A DNA stretch of 56,180 nucleotides, taken from positions 1 through 56,180 of the forward strand of contig NZ_JPRS01000018.1 of NCBI RefSeq assembly GCF_000738085.1, read 5' to 3'. A model generated the notes under the pieces. It saw only the letters and a list, made by a program, of their open reading frames with translations. It was not told the origin of the DNA and ran no database searches. Numbering within the stretch: the stretch's first letter is position 1; each line of letters opens with the position of its first letter. Of this stretch, positions 1 through 7,889 are shown one piece after another. The position numbers and the translations under genes were made by a program. The stretch comes from Cryobacterium sp. MLB-32 (lineage in GTDB: Bacteria; Actinomycetota; Actinomycetes; Actinomycetales; Microbacteriaceae).

Positions 1-193
1 CGAGCAACATGACGAATGGGAAGCCGGCGAACGCCGCTACTTCTCCGAAGCTTCGATGCTCGAGCTGACCACAATGAACAACCCCGTCGAGGTCATCGAC
101 GAGGCGGTGATCCTCCCCGAACTCGCTGCCGCCTAAACTAAAACAACTGACCTGCACGGTGTCGAGAAACTCCACCACTCAGCGGGACGTGAC
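1..193 (+). mobile_element. Right end of an IS256-type insertion sequence (cut by window edge)
   Basis: The segment holds the C-terminal end of a transposase followed, about 20 bases after its stop codon, by a stretch (about 158-193) that looks like the terminal inverted repeat of actinobacterial IS256-family elements: it has the 'GTCGAGAAACT' and 'GGGACGTGACC' blocks I associate with these ends. The left end and the mate repeat lie outside the window, so neither the repeat pair nor a target duplication can be verified here. The exact outer boundary is uncertain by several bases. Confidence 0.5.
2..136 (+). CDS. IS256-family transposase, C-terminal fragment
   Basis: Only the last 44 codons are inside the window; the gene starts upstream. 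The readable tail contains the E-x-x-D-E-W ... E-R-R-Y-F-S pattern (first 15 residues of the fragment), which matches the usual C-terminal tail of IS256/Mutator-type DDE transposases, followed by an acidic and hydrophobic end and a TAA stop. The catalytic DDE residues are not in view. The family call rests on this short tail and on the inverted-repeat-like sequence just downstream. Confidence 0.55.
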   Translation, partial: EQHDEWEAGERRYFSEASMLELTTMNNPVEVIDEAVILPELAAA

Positions 194-208
194 CCGTTAC
201 GATGAACC

Positions 209-1609
209 ATGGCTCGAACCGGGTTCCAGGGCGGTACCAGAACGGCTTCCGACACGAGGCATCTGGGCACGCTTGTCGGCGATGGACCTCTGGCGGGCGG
301 GGCACCCGGTGCCCGCATCATTGCACTGTCGACGTGCGCCGTATTCAGCGACACGTCGCTCCTGCGCACATACTGGCGCACGGATCCCGGCGGGATCGAC
401 AGCGGTATCCAGGGGCATCTGTATACGAGTCCGGACGACACCTTCATCGTCCGGATGCCGCGGGACACCCGCCGAGCGGTCGATCACCTGTCGCGGTGCC
501 TGGCCGCGAACGCGGAGATCTGGGCCTCGCTCACGGGCATTCGACTTGCCACGTGCGACAGCCGGGTTGTTCTCGCGGCCGATCACGCCTCCGTGGCCAC
601 GACACGACTGCCGCCCACCATGAGCTGGCAGGTAGGCACACTCGCGGAGGCCGCTGCGGCCGAGTACCGATCCGGAAACGGCTCACTTCTCGCGTTCGTT
701 CTCGACGAACAGACCGCTGACGCTCTCGGTGTCCGGGACGCCCGGCTGCTCCGACAGGCGCGCCTCACGTCGCTTCTGATGGACAAGAACCACGCCATGA
801 CGCTGTTAGAGCGCAGCGGGGTGCCAGCCGCTCACACATATGCACTGACCGAGGCGGAGTGGCTGGCTGGGCGCCTGCGCGACGTTCCCGAGCACAACCG
901 CTATGTGTTCAAGCCCGCCGGCGGTGCCGCCGGAATCGGGGTGTTTTTCGACGCACAGCACGGATCCAGCATGAGCGAGATCGAGGATCATCTGAGGGTA
1001 CTGGCCAACTCTGGTCGATTGCCGCACCGATTTCAGGTGCAGGAGTTTCTCGCGGGCACACCGCACGGGGTTTCTGCGTACCTCCCCGGCGACGGCACGG
1101 CGCATATTCTGGAAGCACACCGGCAGGTGATGGATGCCGCTGGCCGGTGCGTCGGGGCACGATGGACGCCTGACATTGAGTCCGACCAAGTGGATGCAGC
1201 GCGTGCCGTCTACCAACGACTCGCGCACGGCGGCCAGCATCCCCTCTCTGGGCTGGTCTGCCTTGACCTCATCGGGGGCCGGGTGATCGAGGTCAATCCG
1301 CGGCTCACGGCCTGCGCGCCGATCGCGCATCTCCGTCACGTCGAGGCCCACATCGCGAGCCACCGCGGCGGCGGTTTTCGAATAACTCAGATCGACGTGC
1401 ACACATCTGTTCCCGTGCCGACGCAGTGCCTCCACGATGGTCGACTGCGAGCGCTCATCGACCGCCTTCAGACCGACTATGGCGTACTCGCACTTCCCCA
1501 GGGTCTGAATCCCTTCGGCCCGTGCCGATTCGTCTTCGTGAATGACACTACGTCCGGCACAGCGCAGCAGGTCTTCCTCCGTCAGATCGAACGGCTGGGG
1601 CATTCGTGA
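209..1609 (+). CDS. ATP-grasp domain protein
   Basis: A 466-residue protein with an ATP-grasp fold. The nucleotide-binding glycine-rich loop (K-P-A-G-G-A-A-G-I-G-V) lies near residue 235, and a metal-binding E-V-N-P-R-L motif lies near residue 370. ATP-grasp enzymes join a carboxylate to an amine or thiol through an acyl-phosphate; the substrate cannot be told from sequence. Roughly 190 N-terminal residues precede the ATP-grasp core. The ATG starts only about 15 bases beyond the inferred IS256 end, so the native promoter, and perhaps a longer N-terminus, may have been displaced by the insertion. It converges on the heme-oxygenase-like gene, with 24 bases between the stops. Confidence 0.75.
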   Translation: MARTGFQGGTRTASDTRHLGTLVGDGPLAGGAPGARIIALSTCAVFSDTSLLRTYWRTDPGGIDSGIQGHLYTSPDDTFIVRMPRDTRRAVDHLSRCLAANAEIWASLTGIRLATCDSRVVLAADHASVATTRLPPTMSWQVGTLAEAAAAEYRSGNGSLLAFVLDEQTADALGVRDARLLRQARLTSLLMDKNHAMTLLERSGVPAAHTYALTEAEWLAGRLRDVPEHNRYVFKPAGGAAGIGVFFDAQHGSSMSEIEDHLRVLANSGRLPHRFQVQEFLAGTPHGVSAYLPGDGTAHILEAHRQVMDAAGRCVGARWTPDIESDQVDAARAVYQRLAHGGQHPLSGLVCLDLIGGRVIEVNPRLTACAPIAHLRHVEAHIASHRGGGFRITQIDVHTSVPVPTQCLHDGRLRALIDRLQTDYGVLALPQGLNPFGPCRFVFVNDTTSGTAQQVFLRQIERLGHS

Positions 1610-1633
1610 CCGAGCTGATGTCGGCCCGGCGGT

Positions 1634-2323
1634 TCAGGTCGCCGTTGTCCAGGCGGAGCGGGCCACGTGATCGATGAACATACGGAACCCGATGCGCGCG
1701 CCCAGAATTACCTCGTCGCAATCGCCGTCGTCCTCTTCTAATCGACGCAGAGCCAGCAGGGTCGCTTCCCAGGGCCGCGGATGCCCGCGTGTCTCTCCGT
1801 CGAGGAACGATGTGGGGACCCGGCCGAGAACCGTCTGGATAGCCGGAGCCAACGCCCGACTGTCCACGGCGCACGCCTCGACGACATAGAGGCACCCCAG
1901 CGCCTCCTCGAAGGTGGTCAACTCCGGGGCGGGCACGGCACGGGGTCCCGGAATCATGCCGAGATTGCGAGTGTCCTCACGCAGGAGGTAGGCCCGCTCA
2001 TGGTCGATGAGTTCAAGCCCGACGCTCCGCCACCGTCCTCGCCACGCCGGCGCATCGAGCCGCGTCTCGATGGCTGAATGCACGGCGAGCAGGCGGGTCA
2101 GCAGTCCGGCATAGTCCCCGCGATTATGAACGCTGCTCGGCAGCCCCATCCTCAGCTCCAGGGTGCGGTGGAGGTCCATCGTCTCCTCTCGCAGCCTGCC
2201 GGGAAGGTCCGTTCCGCGCTCGGGCGACCGTCCCAAGGCGTAACTGGGCAGCATGGCGGTCACCTCGTTCAGGCGTTGAAGGATGAACTCGATCCAGCGG
2301 TCTTCGCTGTGCCGACTCCACAC
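1634..2323 (-). CDS. Heme oxygenase-like protein (BphO/HemO type) with an atypical distal helix
   Basis: A 229-residue protein resembling bacterial heme oxygenases of the bacteriophytochrome-associated type. The L-R-E-E-T-x-D-L-H-x-x-L-E segment (residues 44-56) supplies the expected proximal histidine, H52. The distal-helix segment around 141-159 keeps the L-Y-V-V-E start, but where the family normally has a G-S-x-L-G-G kink it reads A-C-A-V-D-S. That loses the glycines that make room for heme-bound oxygen, so heme cleavage is doubtful; the fold may be used for another role. No phytochrome gene is adjacent. Internal ATGs (for example residue 24) could be the true start. Fold call fairly firm, activity uncertain. 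Confidence 0.65.
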   Translation of the reverse strand: MWSRHSEDRWIEFILQRLNEVTAMLPSYALGRSPERGTDLPGRLREETMDLHRTLELRMGLPSSVHNRGDYAGLLTRLLAVHSAIETRLDAPAWRGRWRSVGLELIDHERAYLLREDTRNLGMIPGPRAVPAPELTTFEEALGCLYVVEACAVDSRALAPAIQTVLGRVPTSFLDGETRGHPRPWEATLLALRRLEEDDGDCDEVILGARIGFRMFIDHVARSAWTTAT

Positions 2324-2416
2324 AGCCCCAACTCTGAGCGCCGATCCTGAAAATTGGCTGGCAATTCAGGAGGGCGTTCGCGTTGGTTCGCCCAGCGATC
2401 GCCGAGCTGGCACGGA

Positions 2417-2422
2417 TACAGT
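2417..2422 (+). promoter_or_regulatory. Putative -10 element (TACAGT) of a leaderless transcript
   Basis: TACAGT is followed by six bases and then the ATG of the next gene at 2429. In Actinobacteria a TANNNT -10 box six to seven bases before the start codon is the usual sign of a leaderless mRNA. No good -35 hexamer is visible, and the start has no Shine-Dalgarno sequence, which agrees with this reading. Confidence 0.4.
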
Positions 2423-2428
2423 GACATT

Positions 2429-2761
2429 ATGACGATCAAGGATCTCGACGCCCCCGCCCGGTCGTTCCGATGGTGGCTCAGCGAGGAAGAAGTGGGTCAC
2501 ACTCTTGCGCATCACCGTGGCTGGCGCGTCGCCGATAACGGCAACGTCATGGCGGGCAAGATTGTGAAGAAGCGCATCGCTTCCTCGCTCGTCGAGCTGG
2601 GGACGGTGGCGCTTTCCTGCGGCTGGGCGATGCGCGCGCCCGCTCCGCGCAGCGATGGAAGCGGACCGACGCACGTCATGTGGGGCGTCTTCGATGCCCG
2701 TTCCGATGCCGAGGTCGCCGCTCAGGTCAAGCTGAGCAGCGCGCAGAACACCGCACACTAA
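2429..2761 (+). CDS. Hypothetical protein, 110 residues
   Basis: A small soluble protein that I cannot assign to a family. It starts with a hydrophilic segment (M-T-I-K-D-L-D-A-P-A-R-S-F-R-W-W) and has no signal peptide or membrane segment. ATG 2429 is preferred over in-frame starts further upstream because a TANNNT -10 box sits six bases before it, suggesting leaderless translation. The stop lies about 20 bases before the proposed start of the MFS transporter, so the two may be cotranscribed. Confidence 0.5.
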   Translation: MTIKDLDAPARSFRWWLSEEEVGHTLAHHRGWRVADNGNVMAGKIVKKRIASSLVELGTVALSCGWAMRAPAPRSDGSGPTHVMWGVFDARSDAEVAAQVKLSSAQNTAH

Positions 2762-2781
2762 CCACGTACGGTGGGGAGGTG

Positions 2782-3960
2782 GTGACAGAACCGACACGCG
2801 CACGGTCCGGTGCGACCGACCCATTTCTCCAATGGAATGGACACGAGCATGGAAGTGCCGACTACCGGCGCTTGCTCGCCGGTCTCTTTTTTGCGGGCAT
2901 CGCCACGTTCGCGCAGTTGTACTCGCCTCAGGCTGTGCTCTCCCATGTGGCCGGCGACCTCGATGTCTCGGCGGCGGATGCGTCTTTGCTTGTTTCCGCG
3001 TCGACCATCGGTCTTGCCGTGGGTGTCATTCCCTGGTCGGTCGTCGCCGACCGGGTGGGACGAGTGCGCGCGATGTCTTTCGCCGTGCTCGCCGCCACCG
3101 TGTTCGGCCTTCTCGTTCCGTTCGCCCCGACTTTCTCGCTGCTGCTGACCGGACGATTCTGCGAGGGGCTCATGCTCGGCGGCGTGCCGGCAATCGCCAT
3201 CGCCTACCTCAGCGAGGAGATCGAACCTCGTCATGCGGCACGCGCCGCGGGCACCTACGTGGCGGGAACCTCCATCGGCGGCCTGCTCGGTCGGTTGGTC
3301 GCCGGCCCGGTCGCCGAGCTGTCGAACTGGCGCGTGGGCGTGTTCACCGTCGCCGTGCTCTGCGCCATCGCGGCTGCACTGTTCATCGCCCTCATCCCCC
3401 GGCCCCAGGGCTTCGTGCCACGCGGTTCACGGCGGTCGGGGATCGATCCCGGACTCATCACCCTGCTGAAGGCCAACCTGCGCTCCTCACGCATGCTGGC
3501 CCTGTACGCTCAGGGTTTTCTGCTGATGGGCGCGTTCGTGGCCCTGTACAACTATCTCGGATTCCGGCTTGCCGCCGATCCGTTCAACCTTCCGCAGGCT
3601 CTGATCAGCCTCGTCTTCCTCGCCTACCTCGCCGGCACCTGGTCCTCGGCGCAGGCCGGAGTGCTCGCCGCGAAGCTCGGGCGCTTTCCCGTGCTGCTCA
3701 CCTCCGTGTCGCTGATGGTCGGCGGCGTGCTTCTCACACTCACCGACGTGCTGGCGTTCGTCCTGGTGGGGGTGTTGTTGTCGACGGCCGGTTTCTTTGC
3801 CGCCCACGCGGTGGCGTCCGGCTGGACCGGGACAGAGGCGACGGTGGGCAAGGCCCAGGCCGGATCGCTCTACAATCTGTCGTATTACGCGGGCTCGAGC
3901 CTGTTCGGCTGGCTCGGGGGCGTGTTCTTCGGCGCCAGGGGATGGGCGGGAACAGCATGA
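2782..3960 (+). CDS. MFS transporter (YnfM-like), last helix lost by frameshift
   Basis: A major facilitator protein with eleven hydrophobic segments, and the family loop signature D-R-V-G-R between helices 2 and 3 (about nucleotides 3048-3065). It resembles the YnfM/arabinose-efflux-like group; the substrate is unknown. The frame ends G-W-A-G-T-A-stop at 3960. The -1 frame from about 3957 to 4064 encodes one more helix (M-V-A-G-L-V-A-L-A-G-L-L-T-I-L-L-L) and a short tail, just what helix 12 should be. One base therefore appears to be missing near 3955. The start is taken as GTG 2782, preceded by a GGGAGG run that is rather close; GTG 2779 is also possible. Confidence 0.75.
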   Translation: MTEPTRARSGATDPFLQWNGHEHGSADYRRLLAGLFFAGIATFAQLYSPQAVLSHVAGDLDVSAADASLLVSASTIGLAVGVIPWSVVADRVGRVRAMSFAVLAATVFGLLVPFAPTFSLLLTGRFCEGLMLGGVPAIAIAYLSEEIEPRHAARAAGTYVAGTSIGGLLGRLVAGPVAELSNWRVGVFTVAVLCAIAAALFIALIPRPQGFVPRGSRRSGIDPGLITLLKANLRSSRMLALYAQGFLLMGAFVALYNYLGFRLAADPFNLPQALISLVFLAYLAGTWSSAQAGVLAAKLGRFPVLLTSVSLMVGGVLLTLTDVLAFVLVGVLLSTAGFFAAHAVASGWTGTEATVGKAQAGSLYNLSYYAGSSLFGWLGGVFFGARGWAGTA

Positions 3961-4079
3961 TGGTGGCGGGACTCGTGGCGCTCGCCGGGCTCCTGACGAT
4001 CCTTCTCCTACGGCCCACGCACAGCTCCGCCGCACCCACACTGACGGTGGATGCGGCGGACTAGCGACGACGAGCGGGG

Positions 4080-4928
4080 CTATGGGATGTAGTTGAACTC
4101 GTCGGGGTTGGGACCGGTCCGCTCATCGCGGTTCAGGCCCGCAATGGCGAGGAGGTCGGCATCCGTCAGTTCGAAGTCGAACAGCGCGAAGTTCTCATCA
4201 ACTCGGCTGCGGGTGACCGACTTCGGGAAGACAATGTCCCCGCGCTGGATGTGCCAGCGGAGCGTGACCTGCGCCGCGGATTTGCCGACGCGCTCGGCGA
4301 TGGCTGCGATGACCGGTTCGCTGAGCACGTTGCCCTTAGCCAGCGGCGACCACGCCTCGGTCGCAATGCCGTGGTCGGTGTTGAAGGCGCGCAGGCCGTC
4401 TTGGGTGAGGTACGGGTGCACCTCGATCTGGTTGACGGCCGGAACGGTGTCGGTCTCGTCGAAGAGTCGCTGCAGGTGCGACTGCTGAAAGTTGGAGACG
4501 CCGATGGTCGATACCCGACCGGTGCGATGCATCTCCTCCATTGCCTTCCAGGTCTCCACGTAGTCGCCGACGGCGGGCATGGGCCAGTGGATCAGGAAGA
4601 GGTCCAGGTACTCGAAGCCGAGGGCGTCGAGCGTGCGGTCGAAGGCGGCGAGGGCATCCGCGCGGGCATGGAAGCCGTTGTTCAGCTTGCTCGTGACGTA
4701 GACGTCCGAGCGCGCGAGGCCGGATTCGGCGATGGCCTCGCCCACCTCTTTCTCGTTGCCGTACATCTCGGCCGTGTCGATGTGTCGATAGCCGGCCGCC
4801 AACGCCGCGAGGGTGGCGGCCTTGGTGTCTTCGGGCGCGATCTGGAAGGTGCCGAAACCGAGCTGCGGAATAACCGAGCCGTCGTTCAGGCTCCGGGTCG
4901 GGACATCGAGAGTGGGTGCGTCAGTCAT
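4080..4928 (-). CDS. Aldo/keto reductase (2,5-diketo-D-gluconate reductase-like)
   Basis: A 282-residue cytosolic NADPH-dependent oxidoreductase of the AKR superfamily, close in style to the AKR5 group. The catalytic tetrad is present: D51 and Y56 (in D-T-A-E-M-Y), K81 (V-T-S-K-L) and H114 (L-I-H-W-P). The family signature G-Y-R-H-I-D-T-A sits at 46-53. It lies 54 bases downstream of the quinone oxidoreductase gene on the same strand, so the two probably form an operon handling reactive carbonyls or quinones; the actual substrate is not evident. Confidence 0.9.
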   Translation of the reverse strand: MTDAPTLDVPTRSLNDGSVIPQLGFGTFQIAPEDTKAATLAALAAGYRHIDTAEMYGNEKEVGEAIAESGLARSDVYVTSKLNNGFHARADALAAFDRTLDALGFEYLDLFLIHWPMPAVGDYVETWKAMEEMHRTGRVSTIGVSNFQQSHLQRLFDETDTVPAVNQIEVHPYLTQDGLRAFNTDHGIATEAWSPLAKGNVLSEPVIAAIAERVGKSAAQVTLRWHIQRGDIVFPKSVTRSRVDENFALFDFELTDADLLAIAGLNRDERTGPNPDEFNYIP

Positions 4929-4982
4929 ATCGTGAAACTCCTTGATCGGGGTGGAAACGGTGCGGTGGTTGGGGTGTGCGGG

Positions 4983-5900
4983 TTAGGGCGTGACGACGAT
5001 CTTTCCCCGGGTATGGCCGAGCATGTTCAGCCGATACGCGTCTGCTGCCTGATCGAGCGGGAAGCTGCGCGCTACCTCGACGGTGAAGGCATGCTCCTCG
5101 ACCAGGTCGGCCAGCTTCTGCAGGTCCGCCCCGGCGGGGTCGACCCACATCCAGGTGCCACCGTGGGCCTCGACCTCGCCGTCCGCAACGGAGGCATGTC
5201 GGCCGCCATCGGCCAGCACGGCGAGGGTCGTGTCGAGGACACCCCCGACGAAGTCCGCCACCACCTGAACGCCCTCGGGGGCCAGAGCCCGCACGCGCTC
5301 GGTGAGGCCGTCACCGTACGTGACCGGCTCGGCGCCGAGCTCGCGAAGGTAATCGTGGTTGGCTGCGGAGGCGGTCGCGATCACGCGGGCGCCGCGCGCG
5401 GCGGCGATCTGGATCGCGAGGGACCCGACGCCCCCGGCACCACCGTGGATGAGGACCGTGTCGCCGGCCGCTACCTGCAGGCGGGTGAGCACCTGAAAAG
5501 CCGTGAGCCCGGCTAGGGGAAGCCCGGCAGACTGCTCCCACGTCAGCGACGCCGGCTTTCTGGCCACGAGTCGTTCCGGCAGGGCGATAAATTCAGCAAA
5601 GCTTCCACCGTGAACGTAGTCCTTGCGGCCGTTGGAGATGACCTCATCGCCCACCCGGAACTGCGGGGAATCGACACCGACGGCCTCCACGACACCGGCA
5701 ACGTCCCATCCGGGAATCACCGGAAAATCACTGTCCAGCATCGTGTCCAGATAGCCCGCCATCACCTTCCAGTCCACCGGGTTGACCGCAGCGGCCTTCA
5801 CTCGCACCAGCACCATTCCCGGACCCACCTTCGGAACGGGTTGCTCGGTTAGCTCAAGAACATCGGGGCTGCCATATTTGCTGTACGTAATTGCTCGCAT
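4983..5900 (-). CDS. NADP-dependent quinone oxidoreductase-like MDR protein
   Basis: A 305-residue medium-chain dehydrogenase/reductase of the zinc-free quinone oxidoreductase group. The N-terminal GroES-like part contains P-G-W-D-V-A-G-V-V (63-71), and the Rossmann part carries G-G-A-G-G-V-G (153-159) for NADP(H). Structural-zinc cysteines are absent, as usual for this subgroup. The start is the ATG at 5898-5900, where the conserved M-R-A-I-T-Y-S-K-Y-G begins; upstream codons are not family-like. It is the first gene of the pair with the aldo/keto reductase. Confidence 0.88.
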   Translation of the reverse strand: MRAITYSKYGSPDVLELTEQPVPKVGPGMVLVRVKAAAVNPVDWKVMAGYLDTMLDSDFPVIPGWDVAGVVEAVGVDSPQFRVGDEVISNGRKDYVHGGSFAEFIALPERLVARKPASLTWEQSAGLPLAGLTAFQVLTRLQVAAGDTVLIHGGAGGVGSLAIQIAAARGARVIATASAANHDYLRELGAEPVTYGDGLTERVRALAPEGVQVVADFVGGVLDTTLAVLADGGRHASVADGEVEAHGGTWMWVDPAGADLQKLADLVEEHAFTVEVARSFPLDQAADAYRLNMLGHTRGKIVVTP

Positions 5901-5967
5901 GGGGGTAGAAACCACGTCGGACCACCGAGTATTCCGGTCTGCGCATGCTCGGAGGGCACTACCAGCC

Positions 5968-7347
5968 TCACACCACGGGCTCGGGCTGCTCCATCCGGAG
6001 GTGACGCAGCACCGGAATGAGGCGTGGCGCGAACTGGTCCGCGACGGCCAGGCTCGCCTCGGAATAGGCACCCTCGGCATCGAGAAAGTTGATGCAGCCG
6101 AGGAATTCGCCCTCGTCGGCGACCACGGCGTTCACGGCCGCCGCCAGTTCCAGAGAATCGAGACCGTCGGAGTGCTCGAAGGCATCCGCGTGGATTCCCC
6201 CGCCACCGTCGGCGAGGTAAGAACGCTGGTCGAGCACACACTGTTGCAGCCAGTCGCCACCGAGATCCGTCGAAATGCCGCCGACCTGATACACGTGGGG
6301 GCGGCTGGAATACACCCGCACGAGGTCGGCGCTATCCGGGCGCCACAGGGAGACAGTGACCAGTTGGGATCCGACGGCCTGCGCCGCCTCGGTGGCGATC
6401 TCGTGCAGATCGTCGATGTCATCGGCGGTCACGGTCAGGTCGGCACGATCTTCACGCACGAGCGGCAGACCGATGAGCGGAATCGCGCCCGTCAGGACCC
6501 CGATCACCGGGATCGCTCCGGTGAGCAGGCCAGGCCCGGCCTGCTCGCGTCGCGAGGTGGCTCGGGACAGCATGACGACACCCACGAGGGCCGCACTGCC
6601 GCCGATGATTGCCGCCACCGTCGGAACCTCGCCCAGAACCAGCCAGCCGAGGAGGACCGAAATAATGGGCACGACGAGCAGCAGCGAACCGCCCTCGGCG
6701 ACACTCGTCCGAGCCAACGTCACGTTCCAGAAGGAGTAACCAAGAACGGTACTCAGCACGACGAGAACCACAATGGCCACCCAGAAGGAGGCGGAGATAT
6801 TCGCCGACGTGGTCTGGAACGTTGCCAGGGGAAGCGTCGCGAGACCACCGACGGCACAGCCCCAGAACACAATCTCCACGGGAGGCACCCGCGCGAAGAG
6901 CGGCTGCTGCACGATCAGGAAGATGGAGAGCAGCAGCGCGGCCCCGACGATGAGCAGTGCATTGCCATTGAAGCCGGTCGCGTTCGTGTCACCCAGGGTG
7001 ATCGTCACGACACCGAGAACGGCGACGAGCATCCCCAGATAGCCGAGTGCCGTGGTTCGCTCGACCAGCACGAAATACCCGAGAATGAAAGCGAAAACCG
7101 GTGAGATATTCAGCAACAGACTCGTCGTTCCGGCCGGTACCGTCGTCTGGCCGAGGCCGATCAGCAAACCGTATCCGGCGTACCCGCAGGCGCCGACCGC
7201 CAGCATCCGCGGCATATCGCGGCGCTTGAGACTCAGCCCCTGCTTGGTTGCCAGGAGATAGAGGCCGAGAATGAGTGCGCCCCCGAGGTATCTGAGGGTC
7301 GTGAGGTCCTGGGGAGCCAAGACCGTGAGTGCTTCCCGGGTGGCCAC
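5968..7347 (-). CDS. EamA/DMT-family transporter fused to a C-terminal GAF-like domain
   Basis: Residues 1-262 form an EamA (drug/metabolite transporter) membrane domain with about nine visible helices; the second EamA half holds the usual L-x-P-I-I-S-V-L-L-G-W-L-V-L-G-E (224-240). A linker at 270-297 has a repeated L-T-G-A-I-P-x-I-G unit. Residues about 305-450 are soluble and resemble the small stand-alone GAF proteins of Actinobacteria, including V-R-V-Y-S-S-R-P-x-V-Y-x-V-G-G (343-357) and L-G-x-I-N-F-L-D (416-423). I know of no common EamA-GAF architecture. The first helix is missing: the codon before the GTG start is TAA, and there is no ribosome-binding site. The transporter may be inactive, or the start may differ. 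Confidence 0.7.
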   Translation of the reverse strand: MATREALTVLAPQDLTTLRYLGGALILGLYLLATKQGLSLKRRDMPRMLAVGACGYAGYGLLIGLGQTTVPAGTTSLLLNISPVFAFILGYFVLVERTTALGYLGMLVAVLGVVTITLGDTNATGFNGNALLIVGAALLLSIFLIVQQPLFARVPPVEIVFWGCAVGGLATLPLATFQTTSANISASFWVAIVVLVVLSTVLGYSFWNVTLARTSVAEGGSLLLVVPIISVLLGWLVLGEVPTVAAIIGGSAALVGVVMLSRATSRREQAGPGLLTGAIPVIGVLTGAIPLIGLPLVREDRADLTVTADDIDDLHEIATEAAQAVGSQLVTVSLWRPDSADLVRVYSSRPHVYQVGGISTDLGGDWLQQCVLDQRSYLADGGGGIHADAFEHSDGLDSLELAAAVNAVVADEGEFLGCINFLDAEGAYSEASLAVADQFAPRLIPVLRHLRMEQPEPVV

Positions 7348-7407
7348 TTAGGCCGGGGCGCTGGCCAGCACCATGAGAACGTCCGGCCTACGCCACCAAT
7401 TCTTCAC
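7348..7407 (-). pseudogene. Probable N-terminal remnant of the EamA transporter, cut off by TAA
   Basis: Read in the same frame as the EamA gene, the codons just upstream of its GTG start give V-K-N-W-W-R-R-P-D-V-L-M-V-L-A-S-A-P-A and then TAA (7348-7350). A basic start followed by a hydrophobic run is what the first helix of an EamA protein should look like, and the following V-A-T-R-E-A-L is a normal continuation. This suggests a nonsense mutation within helix 1. The rest of the interval up to 7558 shows nothing I can identify. Confidence 0.4.
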
Positions 7408-7558
7408 GTCGCGGCCCACTCTCTACAGAGCGCCGGTCGCACCGAACCAACGTTGACGCACCTCGCTGATGCCTATCTGTGTGGCTTTAAACGTAGCGCA
7501 GGACGACTGCGAGAATGAACCGGCGGACGGGCGGAAACAGCACGCTCGGTTCGGACTG

Positions 7559-7762
7559 TTACTCCGAACGCTGAACCGTGGCGCGAGTCAAGTCGAGTCT
7601 GCGGAAGCGGATCCACCCATCTCCGGGAGTCGAATAGAGCTGTTCCCGATGACCCGTTTCGTTCTCGTGCGCTTCAAGCGAGGCGACAGCTCGCGACCGC
7701 GTCGGATGCACGGTTCGAAATCCGCAATCGTTACACAGCGCGGCGACGACAACGCTCATCAT
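7559..7762 (-). CDS. Small zinc-finger-like protein, 67 residues
   Basis: The protein contains C-x-x-C-G near residues 10-14 and a later H-E-x-E-T-G-H (about 32-38), a spacing that suggests a single C2H2-type zinc site. Small proteins of this kind are common and uncharacterised in Actinobacteria; family recognition here is from pattern only. The start has two tandem ATG codons, with an AGGTGG ribosome-binding site a few bases upstream (about 7766-7771). It is transcribed away from the sulfatase cassette. Confidence 0.55.
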   Translation of the reverse strand: MMSVVVAALCNDCGFRTVHPTRSRAVASLEAHENETGHREQLYSTPGDGWIRFRRLDLTRATVQRSE

Positions 7763-7889
7763 CAGGCACCACCTATTGCTCTTGGTACTTCAATGCTACG
7801 TCGCCGCGCAGCGGTAAGGATAGAGCGCGTTGCGGATTGGGCAGCTGCGGGTGGTTGACAGATCGTGAGGTGCGGAGTGATATGACGGG

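Noticed and set aside
7469..7858. Plus-strand open frame of 129 codons before the FGE gene
   Set aside because: It overlaps the minus-strand zinc-finger-like gene, which has Cys/His spacing and a ribosome-binding site; the plus-strand product has no recognisable feature.
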